Under the pieces are notes generated by a model. The model did not search any database. It saw only the letters and a list, made by a program, of their open reading frames with translations, and was not told the origin of the DNA. Of a stretch of DNA of 25,840 bases, positions 15,104-24,402 are shown piece by piece. Location of the stretch: the NCBI RefSeq assembly GCF_026262505.1, contig NW_026529285.1:1-25840 (forward strand), written 5' to 3'. Within the stretch, counting starts at the first letter, position 1; every line of letters begins with the position of its first letter. The translations under genes and the position numbers were made by a program. The DNA is from Trichomonas vaginalis G3. Its lineage: Eukaryota; Parabasalia; Trichomonadida; Trichomonadidae.

Positions 15104-15682
15104 TTAGCAAATAAATTTTAATGAAATGTTGTGGTCGTCAAATATTTTTATAACGTCTGGGAAACTATATTTTAAGTTCAACGTTTCACCTCCTTTCATA
15201 ACGTATATCTTGTCAATGACATTATATGAAACACCACAGCAACTAATGTCGGGTTCTATTTCTTTGATGTTTATATCGTCTGCCTCTGTCAAAAGTTTCA
15301 ATAGTTCTTTCAAAACTTCATGAGGTGCAATGACATATGAGTTCACTTTTACAGGGTTGTGTTCGACCAAGTTTAACATTATACCTAAAGCTTGACAAAT
15401 CTTCTCCTGAGTTTGAAGTTTGTCTTTAAGTTGTTGGTAGTCGTTTCGAATATCTGCAACAGAACTTAAGTCTCTGCTAACTTCAGGATATGTTGGTTCT
15501 TTTACAGGAACAATTGTTATACCATCTTCGTCTTCGTATGGTTTCCCCACTTCAACATCTCTGTCTTTGACATTGACAATAACACTTTGACTGTTTGTTT
15601 GAGTTGGTGAATTTAACTTCACATCTGCCACCGCCATTAAACCTTTTGAAACACTTACGCTTTTATTTTTCGGAAATGACAT
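15104..15682 (-). CDS. 192-aa Maverick protein with coiled-coil segment, unknown function
   Basis: Start chosen at 15,682 (MSFPKNKSVSVSKGLMAVAD) because it faces the divergent start at 15,701 across a shared box; the frame to 15,847 would overlap that gene heavily. Residues about 90-115 (DIRNDYQQLKDKLQTQEKI) look coiled-coil. The C-terminal half has CCGVSYNVIDKIYVMKGG and NLKYSFPDVIKIFDDHN. It lies between probable minor and major capsid genes, so a virion or assembly role is likely but not shown. Confidence 0.6.
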   Translation of the reverse strand: MSFPKNKSVSVSKGLMAVADVKLNSPTQTNSQSVIVNVKDRDVEVGKPYEDEDGITIVPVKEPTYPEVSRDLSSVADIRNDYQQLKDKLQTQEKICQALGIMLNLVEHNPVKVNSYVIAPHEVLKELLKLLTEADDINIKEIEPDISCCGVSYNVIDKIYVMKGGETLNLKYSFPDVIKIFDDHNISLKFIC

Positions 15683-15700
15683 TTTACTTAGAATAAAAAT
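15683..15700. promoter_or_regulatory. Shared 18-base divergent promoter (192-aa / 139-aa genes)
   Basis: The gap is tttacttagaataaaaat. On the minus strand it reads ATTTTTATTCTAAGTAAA then ATG, close to the 2,371 and 25,499 spacers in length and in the TTTTTAT-CTA core. Confidence 0.6.
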
Positions 15701-16120
15701 ATGGACGCATTCGGATATCTCTTTGAATTGAAGCAGAACAAAGTTTATACTCACAAACAATACAAATACATTGACAGAATAGTTCTTTACACAAACAATG
15801 GAAAATGTTATAGAATAGCAGTCTTTGCTGAACCTAAATATTTTCATAAAGCAAAGAAAGTTGGTATAACTGAAATGGTGAAAGTTCTTGAAGCAGACAA
15901 AAATATAACTTCAAAACTGACCGATATTACTAAAGGAAAGTTTATAATACAATATTATGTCAAAACTGGCGTACTGTCAATATTTGACGGAGAGAAGTCA
16001 GTTCAAGAACAACTTACTGACCTGCTGCCAAAATCTGCTCGATGGAAGCTGTCGTTATGCCAATCTGAGGAGCCCCAGCAGGTTTCATCGAACGAATCTT
16101 CAAAAGAGCATCTTCCGTGA
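15701..16120 (+). CDS. 139-aa Maverick protein overlapping the 3' end of the capsid gene
   Basis: MDAFGYLFELKQNKVYTHKQ begins after the 18-base spacer. The first ~105 residues look like a real alpha/beta protein (IDRIVLYTNNGKCYRIAVF, KFIIQYYVKTGVLSIFDG). The last ~35 lie antisense to the major capsid C-terminus (107-base overlap) and look like by-product sequence. Product unknown. One of only two plus-strand genes in the right half of element A (the other is the 150-aa gene), paired with the 192-aa gene. Confidence 0.55.
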   Translation: MDAFGYLFELKQNKVYTHKQYKYIDRIVLYTNNGKCYRIAVFAEPKYFHKAKKVGITEMVKVLEADKNITSKLTDITKGKFIIQYYVKTGVLSIFDGEKSVQEQLTDLLPKSARWKLSLCQSEEPQQVSSNESSKEHLP

Positions 16121-17618
16121 AAAGTGCTATTGGTTTTGTAAACTTCTTTGCTTTCAATTCATCTGGACCGTCTCTGTCACCAGTATATTGTATTTGAACT
16201 GCACCAACAGTTGAAATACCACCCATAAAGTCTTCTGAGTCAGCAAATGGAATGCCAAGCCAAAAGTTTGAACGGTCTCCATTTGTATATTGAGTTTTTT
16301 GACCTCCTGTATGAGTCCATACTTTCACATATGGCATAATAGAACTTTGCATTTCAGGGTTAATGGTTGTTGTGAAGTTGTTGTTAAAGTTCATAGCATC
16401 TAATGTCAAGTTGTATGACCTCATATCCTCAACTGTAGAATATTCTTCTCTTGGATAATATTTGCCATCTATGTTTATATGATATTTAATACCAGGGTTG
16501 TAGAAACAAGAATAGTCATTTATAGTTCGTCTGAACAGTACAAACATAGTATCTGCATGTTTCATTGCAGTTGTTAAAGCAATATCTGTTCTTGCACCTG
16601 GGTCAGCACTTTGGTTTCCAACTTCACCTGCAAAGTCTTTGACAGATATTTGGTGTATAGGGAACATAAGTGGAACTGCAATATATTTGGCAGCTAAAGC
16701 ATTTGAAATATCTGGGTCCAACATATAAACGGCAAGTCTGCTTTCTATTCTCTTGCATTCAAACTGTTCGCATGTAAACTTAACTGGGTCCCAAGCAGTT
16801 CCAGCAGCATTGAAATAATAGTTTACTTCAGTGTTGAGGTTTGAGAAACCAAAGTCTAAGTCAACTTTGTCTTTGCAAAAGTCACAGAACTTGGCTCCAC
16901 CAGTTCCAGCTACAGTAATGCTGAATGGGTCTTGTGTTGGTGCAATGACTAAGTTATTTTTGCTTGGAGTAAGTTCGATAGAAATTTTTCCTGCCCAGTT
17001 TGGCAAGTATCTTAAGAACCTAAAGATGAGGAAAGATGACAAAGGAACTCTAAGTTTCAGTTTTACTTTAGTGGCAGCATTTCCATCTGAACCAGAAAGG
17101 TTAACATAAACTCCTGGAACGTTAGGGTCAAGTCTTCTTATTTTCTCAATAGTTGCATACTGGTCTGTTTGTTCTCTAGCTTGTGGTTGTACTGAGTTTC
17201 TCAAAGCGAACCATTCATAGTTTGCCCATGTTACTGTTTGAACTAAGTCAGAGTTAGAATATATCTTATATCCCATGAAAACTTCTGGAGCATATTGGTA
17301 TCCGACATAGAAAATTCCATTGCAACCTTTCTTGTCAGACAACTTGGCAGAAGGTTTTATTTCAATGTCTTGTTCCACGTATAAGAATGAGTTGTCAATA
17401 GAAATAATATGAAACCTGTCGCAAGCAATATCTACTGTTGTTGAAGAACCTTCTCCAAACTCACCTACGTTTCCATAAGAAACAGCAGTTGTATATTCGT
17501 AAGTTCCAGGAACTATTTCTGACCTTCTAATGGCATTGTCGCATTCGTTATACCATTCGGAAACATTTCCGTTCATGGCATCCAAAACTGTTGGCGTTAT
17601 ATTCTGAGCGGCGTACAT
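16014..17618 (-). CDS. Major capsid protein, double jelly-roll (Maverick/Polinton)
   Basis: A 534-residue open frame. Polinton-type hallmarks are SSFLIFRFLRYLPNWAGKIS followed by IELTPSKNNL near residue 215-240, and beta-rich stretches around it. The second half carries CEQFECKRIESRLAVYML, PHQ-type loops and TINPEMQSSIMPYVKVWTHT. Major capsid proteins of this class form hexameric capsomers by trimerising; size agrees with the family. Leader: TATTTTTACCCATATGAA before ATG, a form of the T-box. Looks whole. Its 3' end overlaps the convergent 139-aa gene. Confidence 0.85.
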   Translation of the reverse strand: MYAAQNITPTVLDAMNGNVSEWYNECDNAIRRSEIVPGTYEYTTAVSYGNVGEFGEGSSTTVDIACDRFHIISIDNSFLYVEQDIEIKPSAKLSDKKGCNGIFYVGYQYAPEVFMGYKIYSNSDLVQTVTWANYEWFALRNSVQPQAREQTDQYATIEKIRRLDPNVPGVYVNLSGSDGNAATKVKLKLRVPLSSFLIFRFLRYLPNWAGKISIELTPSKNNLVIAPTQDPFSITVAGTGGAKFCDFCKDKVDLDFGFSNLNTEVNYYFNAAGTAWDPVKFTCEQFECKRIESRLAVYMLDPDISNALAAKYIAVPLMFPIHQISVKDFAGEVGNQSADPGARTDIALTTAMKHADTMFVLFRRTINDYSCFYNPGIKYHINIDGKYYPREEYSTVEDMRSYNLTLDAMNFNNNFTTTINPEMQSSIMPYVKVWTHTGGQKTQYTNGDRSNFWLGIPFADSEDFMGGISTVGAVQIQYTGDRDGPDELKAKKFTKPIALFTEDALLKIRSMKPAGAPQIGITTASIEQILAAGQ

Positions 17619-17657
17619 TTCATATGGGTAAAAATATAGAATAGTTGGATTTATGTG

Positions 17658-20600
17658 TCATAATTGTTTCGGACCAAGCTTTACTTTCTTCCTGACTGAG
17701 TTTTTAACTCTTCTTTTTCCTTCATTGCCACTACTTTCACTAGATGAAGTTACTTCTTCACTACTTTCACTTTGTTCTACTCTTCTCTTTCTTCTTTGGT
17801 GTCGCTTTTGGTAACTTGCCCTCTGCTTCAAGTTGTTGCATCTTTGCCTCATGTTCACCTAGTATGTTGTAAATTTCCCATGTCCTTTTTGCCTTTGGGC
17901 TCTGGTCGCCCATCTCAGGTAACCTATATCCTAGAAAGATTTTGTCATAGTTTGTATTTGAGTCTTCGCGTATTGTTTGCATGACTCTTTCCTGAGTTTC
18001 CGGTTCAAGCTCTTCAAACAGAGCTTGTCCATATGGAATAAGCTCGTTTCCAAATATATGTTTTTGTAGCCATTCTGGTTTTCTTTCCATGTTACCAATA
18101 ATATCTTTTGTGAATGGGAAAGCTTTTACCCAATGTTTCAGTCTTGCGTCATTTATTTCTGTAGTTGGTTTTATTTTGTCAAGGAACATGTTTTTCAATA
18201 CTAACATTTCATTTGGTACTGTCCATTTGAGTTTTCTTAAATATTCATCCCTTCTCGGTTCATTGTCTGCAAAGTAAGTTTTTATGACATTTTGCAAACT
18301 TTCGTTTGCAAGGTCATGTACAATAGGTTCTCTTTCTTCTCTCTCCCTAACTTTCTTTCTAAACTCTTCACCAAATATACCATCTCTATGGTTCTGTGTA
18401 GTTCTTTGAGATAAATGTTTTAGAACGTCAGGTGTTATATTTCCATCAGCCATGTTCATTTCATACTGGTCCAAAATATCTGCATGTTTCATATCTTTCA
18501 ATGGCATTAAAGCCGCGCTGAAAATACCAGCTATATCTGGTTCACCATTCACTTCCATTGCGTCTACAACTTCTTGGAATTGTGGTTGTAAGTTTATGAA
18601 CCACCTATCCGGATTAGCTTTATGACCCATCTCATTGTAGTTCCATAGTCTGCAGAAACAAAAGTAGGTTTGTTTCCATATTGGTTAGGTTCTGAATGAA
18701 CTTTAAACAATGTTTCATTTCTATATGTTTTGTTGAAATTTAACCTTTTATTTTCACCGATTTCATCCAAAGATTGAACGTTATATGGTCGTAAGTAAAA
18801 AGGGTTATTGTATTTGCGTACATTATCTTTCAGTACTTCCATTCTATGCTGAATATTTTCATCTGATGTTGGAGTCTTTTGTATGTCGGCGAACATTTTT
18901 CGATATTCTTCTACTATGTCAGCCGAATTTTTCTTAGACTCTTGGAAAGATTCCATATTCTCCGCATACTCTTGTTGAGGGTCAAGATTTTTCGGCTGTT
19001 CCAAATCTTCATCTAGTTCTGTGAAGTTAGTTTCCAAAGGAGGGATTTGTTCGTTTCCTTCAGGCTCTTCTAGCTGTTGTTGCTGAACTATTTCTTCCAT
19101 GTCTGGTTGTATCTGAACTTCTTCCTGTTGAGTTTCTTGTACCTCATCTGCTGGCATTTCATATATTCCGAGACCGTTTTTTAACAAGTTCCCTATCTAA
19201 GTCATCCGGACTCATAAACCTTTCTTCTTTCGTTCCGTCTCTATTTTTTACGCGTTTCATGAAGAGAGTTGAATTATCATTTAGCTCTGACATCAAATAT
19301 CTCGGAGTAAATTCATTCATGTCATTTGGATGATATGCTATTAAATCATATCCCTTAGCGAGCTTGTATTTTCCAGGTTTGAGATTATATCCGATTTGAT
19401 GCTGAGCCATAAAGCTAAATAGGTTCGGGTCAGTATTTCCTTCCTTGAACTTTCTAATAGCTTCTTTATATCTGTCACTAAAGTCAAGAGTATCTGGGTA
19501 ACCATAATCTGCTTAAGCATTTTTAAGAATTCTTGGTTTCCTTTTTCTCTACTTCTTTTTATGTCCTTGCTCTGTTTGTGGTTGTTGTTGTGCTGGTTGT
19601 GGAGGTGGTTGTTGTGCTGGTTGTGGAGGTGTTGTTGTGCTGGATTTTGAATTGTTGGTTGTTGTTGTTGTGTGTGCATGCCTGTGTCTGTGTCCATGTG
19701 ACGATGTAAATGTTTTAGGTAGTCCTGGTGCAAGTGCTTCTCTTGAGGGTTTGGTGGTATATAAGTTCCACCAGCTGGCACATATGTTCCATCTGCAGCA
19801 TAATGTCCTACCTGACTTTTCGTTTTTTAAGAAAGCATTTACTAGGTCTGTTTTGGTCTGTTGTAACTCTTTTTCTTGACTTTCCACAACAGTTGCTCTA
19901 ACGGAGTCATAGGCACTTTGAACTGCCTGTCTCGTTGCTGCATCTGTTATTTTCGTCATATTTTTGTGCTACTTCTCTTAACTCTTTGTCGAAACCTTCA
20001 GACTTCAGTTTCTTTCCAGATGAGAAGTCGTTCACTAGTTTCACCTTACTATGAAGAGCTTCGAAGGCATTCTTAAAGTCGGCATTCATTAAAGCTTCAT
20101 TTGAACTGTCTTCATCCGCTTGTATTTTTGTCCTTATTGACCCTATAAGTTGGGCTGCTTTAGCGTTGGCTTGGGCATCTAACCAGTCAATTAGCTTTTA
20201 ATATTCTGCGCTTTTCATTGCCTTTTGCATGGCTGCGTCGTTATTTTACTTTCTTGTGCTAAGTTTTCATACTGTACGGTTTGGTTTTGCAACTGTAAAA
20301 GTTTTTCTGCCTTTACATTTGCTTCAACTTCTTTTTTTATACTCATCGCTATCATATATGTCTTCAGGGCTTTTTGTTTTATCTCTTCATCTTTCAGTAC
20401 TTATATATTGAGTAGTATGGTTTTTCAAATTTATAACATCTTGTCATTTTTTTGCTACTTCTGCTGCTTTTTCTGACACTTTTTTCGCATATTCCTCTGT
20501 ACTTAGTTCTTTCAGTTGTTCTTCTTTCTTCTTTTTCTCTACGTTTAACTCATTTAGTTTCTTTGTGTGTCTGTCATATTCTAGTTTCTTTTCGTTTTCA

Positions 20601-20932
20601 CTTATTTGTTTCTGTATGTCTATGTTTGACTTTTTGACATCTGTTATTTGATTTTTGAGTGAACTCAAATTCATTTGACTTTGAGGGTTATAAGCTGTTC
20701 CGTCTGCAGCTCCACCATAGCCTGCCATTTTCGCTAAAAGTGCCGCTCTTAAACCTCCACTCTGTGCACCAATAACTCGGTTTAAAAGCATAGGGTTGCT
20801 TGACATTTGTTGCAACATAGTGGGGTCATTCATCATTTGTTGTTGCAACTGTTGTTGTGGTGTCAGTTTTACTATTGGATGTTTCAATGCTCTCTTCCTC
20901 TTACGCATATTCTTACGTAGCTTACGTGGCAT
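17658..20932 (-). pseudogene. Long structural-type minus-strand gene region of Maverick element A (broken)
   Basis: A 3.3-kb stretch whose minus-strand translations are protein-like throughout but not continuous; about six breaks. The region starts with a very basic N-terminus (MPRKLRKNMRKRKRALKHP), like a DNA-condensing core protein. Next come Gln/Met-rich and coiled-coil segments (MAGYGGAADG; KKKKEEQLKEL), a His/Gln/Thr-rich stretch, a segment with DLIAYHPNDMNEFTPRYL, then acidic Q/E-rich and helical segments, ending in a Ser/Glu- and Arg/Lys-rich tail. It may be one large gene or a few adjacent ones. Function unknown; the leader before 20,932 is TTTTTAACTTCACTTAAA. Confidence 0.5.
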
Positions 20933-21402
20933 TTTAAGTGAAGTTAAAAAGTGGTTTTTGACAGATGTTTATATGACACTTTTTGTTCAGCACAAAAAAC
21001 TACTCGGTCAAAGTGTTGTCAGTTTTGTAAAATAACTGTCTTATCTCATTCTATAAGGGAGAAAAGGCTTCTCAAAGTATACTTCCTTGGAACGCCTGTA
21101 ACTTTTCCTGTAGCGACGATAGACCCTTACTTGTCCGGACAAAGTTATACTATTTTGAGCGCTCTACAAAAAAGTCAACGGCGACGACTCTCAAAAACCG
21201 TTGTGTAAAAAGTTTTACCGTTGGACAAAAAAGTATATATAGAAAACAAAAAATGTTTATAGTTCATTCAATATTTGAGATGGAACGGTTTTCCAACGGA
21301 GACTTTTCAATAAAATAAAAAATAGAGGGGGTTACCGTTGACAAAACCGTTTATTTTAAACTTTTCTATGAGTAGTCCGAAAAAAACAGTTCATTTTTCA
21401 TA
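20933..21402. promoter_or_regulatory. 470-base intergenic region with a cluster of CAACGG/CCGTTG sites
   Basis: Between element A and the spacer gene. The left part holds the last Maverick leader and TATGACACTTTTTG. From 21,176 to 21,351 there are seven AACGG-core sites: CAACGG at 21,176 and 21,294, CCGTTG at 21,198, 21,218 and 21,335, AACGG at 21,283 and AACCGTTT near 21,345. YAACGG is the classic Myb-repeat target, and T. vaginalis uses many Myb regulators. TTCATTTTTCATA at 21,390-21,402 is a good trichomonad initiator directly before the ATG at 21,403. Confidence 0.5.
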
Positions 21403-21528
21403 ATGGAAGGAAGAACAAGTGTCGCAAACAATTCTTCGACTACCTCTGCAGTTAAAGTTCCTACAACTTATGTCTCACCATTCTCAAAACCCTTACGACC
21501 TCCTATAATACCAAAGCAATTTCCTCAT

Positions 21529-21744
21529 ACAATTCAAGACAAATTGTCCAACAATTCAAGACAATCTACTCAAAACACAACAAACAACAGATACAGTTGT
21601 CCAAACAGCACCAGAACAAGTTTCACATAGTTCTACAATTCAAGACAAATTGTCCAACAATTTGAGTTCTTCTTCTTCTCAAAACACAACAGAAACATCT
21701 GAAACAGATTTACAACCAGCACCAGAACAAGTTTCACATAGTTC
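21529..21744 (+). repeat. Direct repeat of ~106-110 bases in a Ser/Thr/Gln-rich coding region
   Basis: Copies 21,529-21,634 and 21,635-21,744 both run from ACAATTCAAGACAAATTGTC to CACATAGTTCT. Ends are nearly identical and centres differ. The two copies are not an exact multiple of three in spacing, so the encoded peptide differs between copies. Confidence 0.85.
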
Positions 21745-22594
21745 TACAAGTATGTTAACAAGAGCACAATTTCAAGATTTAATTTCTCTTGAACAATATT
21801 CGAGTAACGAAACACAAAGCGACGACTGTAACCTCTCGCTACCCGAATCCATTCAAAGAAAATACGCCATGAAAAGACTGAAATTGTTGTATAAACTTCT
21901 TAACAATTGGGGGGTCGAAGACAACACAGATTATAGTGAAATGTTTAACAAAGTCATAGAATCTGTTAAACCAATTGAAAACGACATAAAAAATCCCGGT
22001 GTTCTTGTAGACCTTTTCGCCTCAAAATTACCAGTTACAACCAATCTAATAGCAACACAAGCTATAGAGCAATTTATTTTATGTTTTCCCAAGCAATATA
22101 GACAACACCTGAGGGAAACAAGAATAGGAAAATTTCAATTGGTGTATCCTACAACATACAACTATTACGAAGAAGCAAATGAATATGGAGAACTCTCATT
22201 CCATTTCACACTTTCAGTTCCTGAGGGAGAAGAAAAAGCAATCTATCATGTACAATCTCTTGCAGGATGTGAAGGAAAACCTCACATAATAACTACTGTT
22301 GCAATTGACAAACCTGCAAGAGTCGAAGACGATGTTTTGTTCGCGTCCATTGCTGGTTTTGGCATGGGAGAACCAATTCCAATTTCCCATTTCACAGAAT
22401 ACTCAGCACAACATTTTCAAAATGTAGAATTCGTGTTCTACGACCATCAAAAGTTCCTGCTAACAAAACCAAAGAAACAATTTGTCTCAATATTTGTTGC
22501 TGGTCATGTGGCTGACAAAGAGCCATCAGATACTGACTATGAAGAAGAGGAGGAGGAAGAAGAAAACGATAGCGATGTCGTTCTTATCGAATAA
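21650..22594 (+). CDS. Protein with globular core and acidic C-terminus, unknown function; coding may begin at 21,403
   Basis: The promoter and initiator point to an ATG at 21,403 (MEGRTSVANNSSTTSAVKV), where 76 codons are open; the main frame here begins in the second repeat copy and is not continuous with it, so this gene is likely broken or its start misplaced. The N-terminus is S/T/Q-rich. Residues 75-180 are helical, with FILCFPKQYRQHLRE. Residues 160-285 are beta-rich (KFQLVYPTTYNYYEEAN, ELSFHFTLSVPEGEE). The tail is an eight-Glu run, NDSDVVLIE, with the layout of a SUMO-interaction motif (acidic patch then VVLI). It could be a host gene or an element gene; the host-style promoter favours the former. 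Confidence 0.5.
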   Translation: MSNNLSSSSSQNTTETSETDLQPAPEQVSHSSTSMLTRAQFQDLISLEQYSSNETQSDDCNLSLPESIQRKYAMKRLKLLYKLLNNWGVEDNTDYSEMFNKVIESVKPIENDIKNPGVLVDLFASKLPVTTNLIATQAIEQFILCFPKQYRQHLRETRIGKFQLVYPTTYNYYEEANEYGELSFHFTLSVPEGEEKAIYHVQSLAGCEGKPHIITTVAIDKPARVEDDVLFASIAGFGMGEPIPISHFTEYSAQHFQNVEFVFYDHQKFLLTKPKKQFVSIFVAGHVADKEPSDTDYEEEEEEEENDSDVVLIE

Positions 22595-22646
22595 AAACTT
22601 TAATTTTTTACTATATAATTTTTTTAGTTCTCCTCTAGGTTTTTTT

Positions 22647-22854
22647 AGGGGCTAGAGGGCACGAAGTGCCTGGAAGCCCCACATACCTGACCTTTTACTA
22701 TAAAATTATACCTCAAATTCAAATATTTAAAATATTATTTACATAATTATCTCAAAATTATATTTTTATATATTATTTTTCATATGTATAAATCATATAA
22801 TCTATATCAGGTCAGGTATGAGGGGCTTCCAGGGGCTGCGCCCCTTCTAGCCCT
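22647..22854. repeat. 208-bp foldback element with nested stems
   Basis: Left arm 22,647-22,692 and right arm 22,810-22,854 are imperfect reverse complements sharing GGTCAGGTATG, GGGGCTTCCAGG and TCTAGCCC, around a 117-base A/T-rich centre. Each arm has its own small palindrome: GGCACGAAGTGCC on the left and GGGGCTGCGCCCC on the right. G+C-rich arms stand out sharply from the A/T-rich surroundings. A foldback or MITE-like repeat is likely; a Maverick terminal structure is the alternative. The rest of 22,595-23,063 is A/T-rich, with a G+C-rich patch at 22,861-22,915 and several TGTCACTTTT motifs at 22,948-23,036. Confidence 0.7.
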
Positions 22855-23063
22855 AAGAATTTTGCCCAAGACCCAAGAGGAGGACCGAACCCCAGCCGAC
22901 CAGCCGGTGACAAAACCAAAACCGTTGTTATTTACATCATATTAATGATGTCACTTTTAAAAATGTCACTTTTTGTTTCACTTTTCACAAATTATATATG
23001 TTTTCATGTTTTGTCACTTTTCTGTCACTTTTCGGGTAAAAACATTTTTATTATTATATATAA

Positions 23064-23882
23064 ATGAATTTTACAAAACCACCGTTACCGTTCTTTGGAA
23101 ATAAGAGTAGATGTAAAGATATTATATTGAGAGAACTTAAGAAACTACCGAATGGTCTAACATTTGTAGATTTGTTCGGTGGAAGTTTCTATATATCCCA
23201 TTTGTGCCATACCGTATTTCCTGACTCAAAGATTATATGCAATGACTTCGACAACTATATGAACCGTCTCAAACATATTCCAGACACAAACAATATATTG
23301 AAAGAGTTAAAAGAAAAGATACCTATAGGTAAGATGGAACGTATACCATTAGATAAGAAAAATATTGTGAGAGAGGTTTTGAAAAAAGCAGAATATATAG
23401 ACTGGGATAGTATATCTGCTAGACTATTATATAGTGGTTCTATAAGAGTTCATGACATTGAAACACTTATGTCAAAAGTTTTATATCTTAACTATACAAA
23501 TGTTTTCAAAGAGAACATAGAAAAATATATTGAGGGTATAGAGTTTGTGAGATGTCATTGGACAGAGTTGTATGAAAAATATAAAGACAAGGAAAATGTT
23601 TTCTTTATAGTGGACCCGCCGTTCTATAACACATGGGATTTTCAATACCAAGTAGACTGGACTTTGAGAGACTCTTTAGAAACTTTAGACGTTATACATA
23701 ACCATCCATGCTTTTACTTTACATCCGATAAAAGTGGTTTGGAAACCGTTATGAGATGGTTAGAGGACATACATGACTATGAGTTTAGATATGACAAGAT
23801 AGAATATGAGAGAGGTCCTATAAACTGGAGAAAGTGTCATAACAAAGAAATTTTATTAGTAAGTAAATGTGGTTTGAAATAG
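23064..23882 (+). CDS. DNA adenine-N6 methyltransferase (Dam-like, class alpha)
   Basis: MNFTKPPLPFFGNKSRCKD contains motif X (PFFGNKS), then FVDLFGGSF at about 36 is motif I for S-adenosylmethionine, and VDPPFYNTW near 187 is the catalytic (D/N)PP(Y/F) motif IV. It transfers methyl to the N6 of adenine in DNA. Length 272 aa is usual for Dam-like enzymes. T. vaginalis DNA carries N6-methyladenine and has a family of bacterial-type adenine methyltransferases, so a Maverick-borne copy is of interest. Upstream are two TGTCACTTTT motifs and a TTTTTATTATTATATATAA box directly before the ATG. Confidence 0.9.
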   Translation: MNFTKPPLPFFGNKSRCKDIILRELKKLPNGLTFVDLFGGSFYISHLCHTVFPDSKIICNDFDNYMNRLKHIPDTNNILKELKEKIPIGKMERIPLDKKNIVREVLKKAEYIDWDSISARLLYSGSIRVHDIETLMSKVLYLNYTNVFKENIEKYIEGIEFVRCHWTELYEKYKDKENVFFIVDPPFYNTWDFQYQVDWTLRDSLETLDVIHNHPCFYFTSDKSGLETVMRWLEDIHDYEFRYDKIEYERGPINWRKCHNKEILLVSKCGLK

Positions 23883-23998
23883 GACTACTTGTTTTAGGTT
23901 TTTTCCATTGTGTCATTTATTTATTTGACGTGGCAGAAAAGTACAGAGAATATGAAGATGAACCAATGCCTGCAAATGTTCAGTATATGTACTCGTAA
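23867..23998 (+). CDS. 43-aa membrane microprotein overlapping the methyltransferase 3' end
   Basis: ATG at 23,867, sixteen bases before the end of the methyltransferase frame: MWFEIGLLVLGFFHCVIYLF is a single membrane-spanning segment, then DVAEKYREYEDEPMPANVQY and a TAA at 23,996-23,998. TTTTATTAGTAAGTAA just before the ATG matches the Maverick leader pattern (as TAAGTAA before the gene at 15,099). Function unknown. Confidence 0.5.
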   Translation: MWFEIGLLVLGFFHCVIYLFDVAEKYREYEDEPMPANVQYMYS

Positions 23999-24021
23999 GA
24001 GATATTTTTATCTAATATTAA

Positions 24022-24384
24022 ATGGACGCACAGAACTTAGCGAATGCACAGCAACCTGGACAACCAAACCCAGAGAATATTCCAAATGAAGTTAGAATAC
24101 AAACTGCAATGGCAAACTATGGTCAAGTGCCAACAGATGTACAAATGCAAACTGCCATGTCAAATGACGCTGCGTTAGGTTTGCCACCATGGTATGCAAA
24201 TATGAGATGGAAAGAGTTTTATACAAACCCTGAAGTGGGATATAAACAACTTTATGCAGATGACGCGAACACAGGAGTTGACCCAGAATATGTTTTCTAC
24301 CAGAGGAGAAACAGAATGTATGAGCTCCAGTTAAAGAATGCTATGGAACTCAACAGGAAACGTAAGAGACTAGGCGGACATTAG
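24022..24384 (+). CDS. 120-aa Maverick protein, unknown function
   Basis: Leader TTTTTATCTAATATTAA before MDAQNLANAQQPGQPNPENI. Two imperfect N-terminal repeats share (V)R/QIQTAM(A/S)N (IQTAMANYGQVPTDV and MQTAMSNDAALGLPP). The middle is aromatic-rich (WYANMRWKEFYTNPEVGYKQ), and the end is basic (MELNRKRKRLGGH). A small virion component is the likely role from place and leader. No family recognised. Confidence 0.6.
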   Translation: MDAQNLANAQQPGQPNPENIPNEVRIQTAMANYGQVPTDVQMQTAMSNDAALGLPPWYANMRWKEFYTNPEVGYKQLYADDANTGVDPEYVFYQRRNRMYELQLKNAMELNRKRKRLGGH

Positions 24385-24402
24385 ATTTTTACATATAGTA
24401 AA

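Larger units (their letters stand above)
1..20960. mobile_element. Maverick/Polinton element A (left end outside the window)
   Basis: The set of rve-type integrase, protein-primed family B DNA polymerase, A32/FtsK-like packaging ATPase, SF3 helicase and double-jelly-roll major capsid protein is the diagnostic Maverick/Polinton set. The element is entered inside its fiber gene. Its right end lies soon after the last minus-strand gene starts (20,932); I could not define terminal inverted repeats. Several core frames (integrase, ATPase, major capsid) look whole, while the polymerase, helicase, probable minor capsid gene and the long minus-strand gene are broken, about ten breaks in total. It also holds an accessory island and an inverted-repeat cassette between polymerase and ATPase. 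Likely fairly young. The right boundary is approximate. Confidence 0.85.

Noticed and set aside
14304-20932. Plus-strand open frames opposite the capsid and long minus-strand region (for example near 16,831, 18,089 and 20,225)
   Set aside because: Antisense shadows with hydrophobic, low-quality composition and no leader box.
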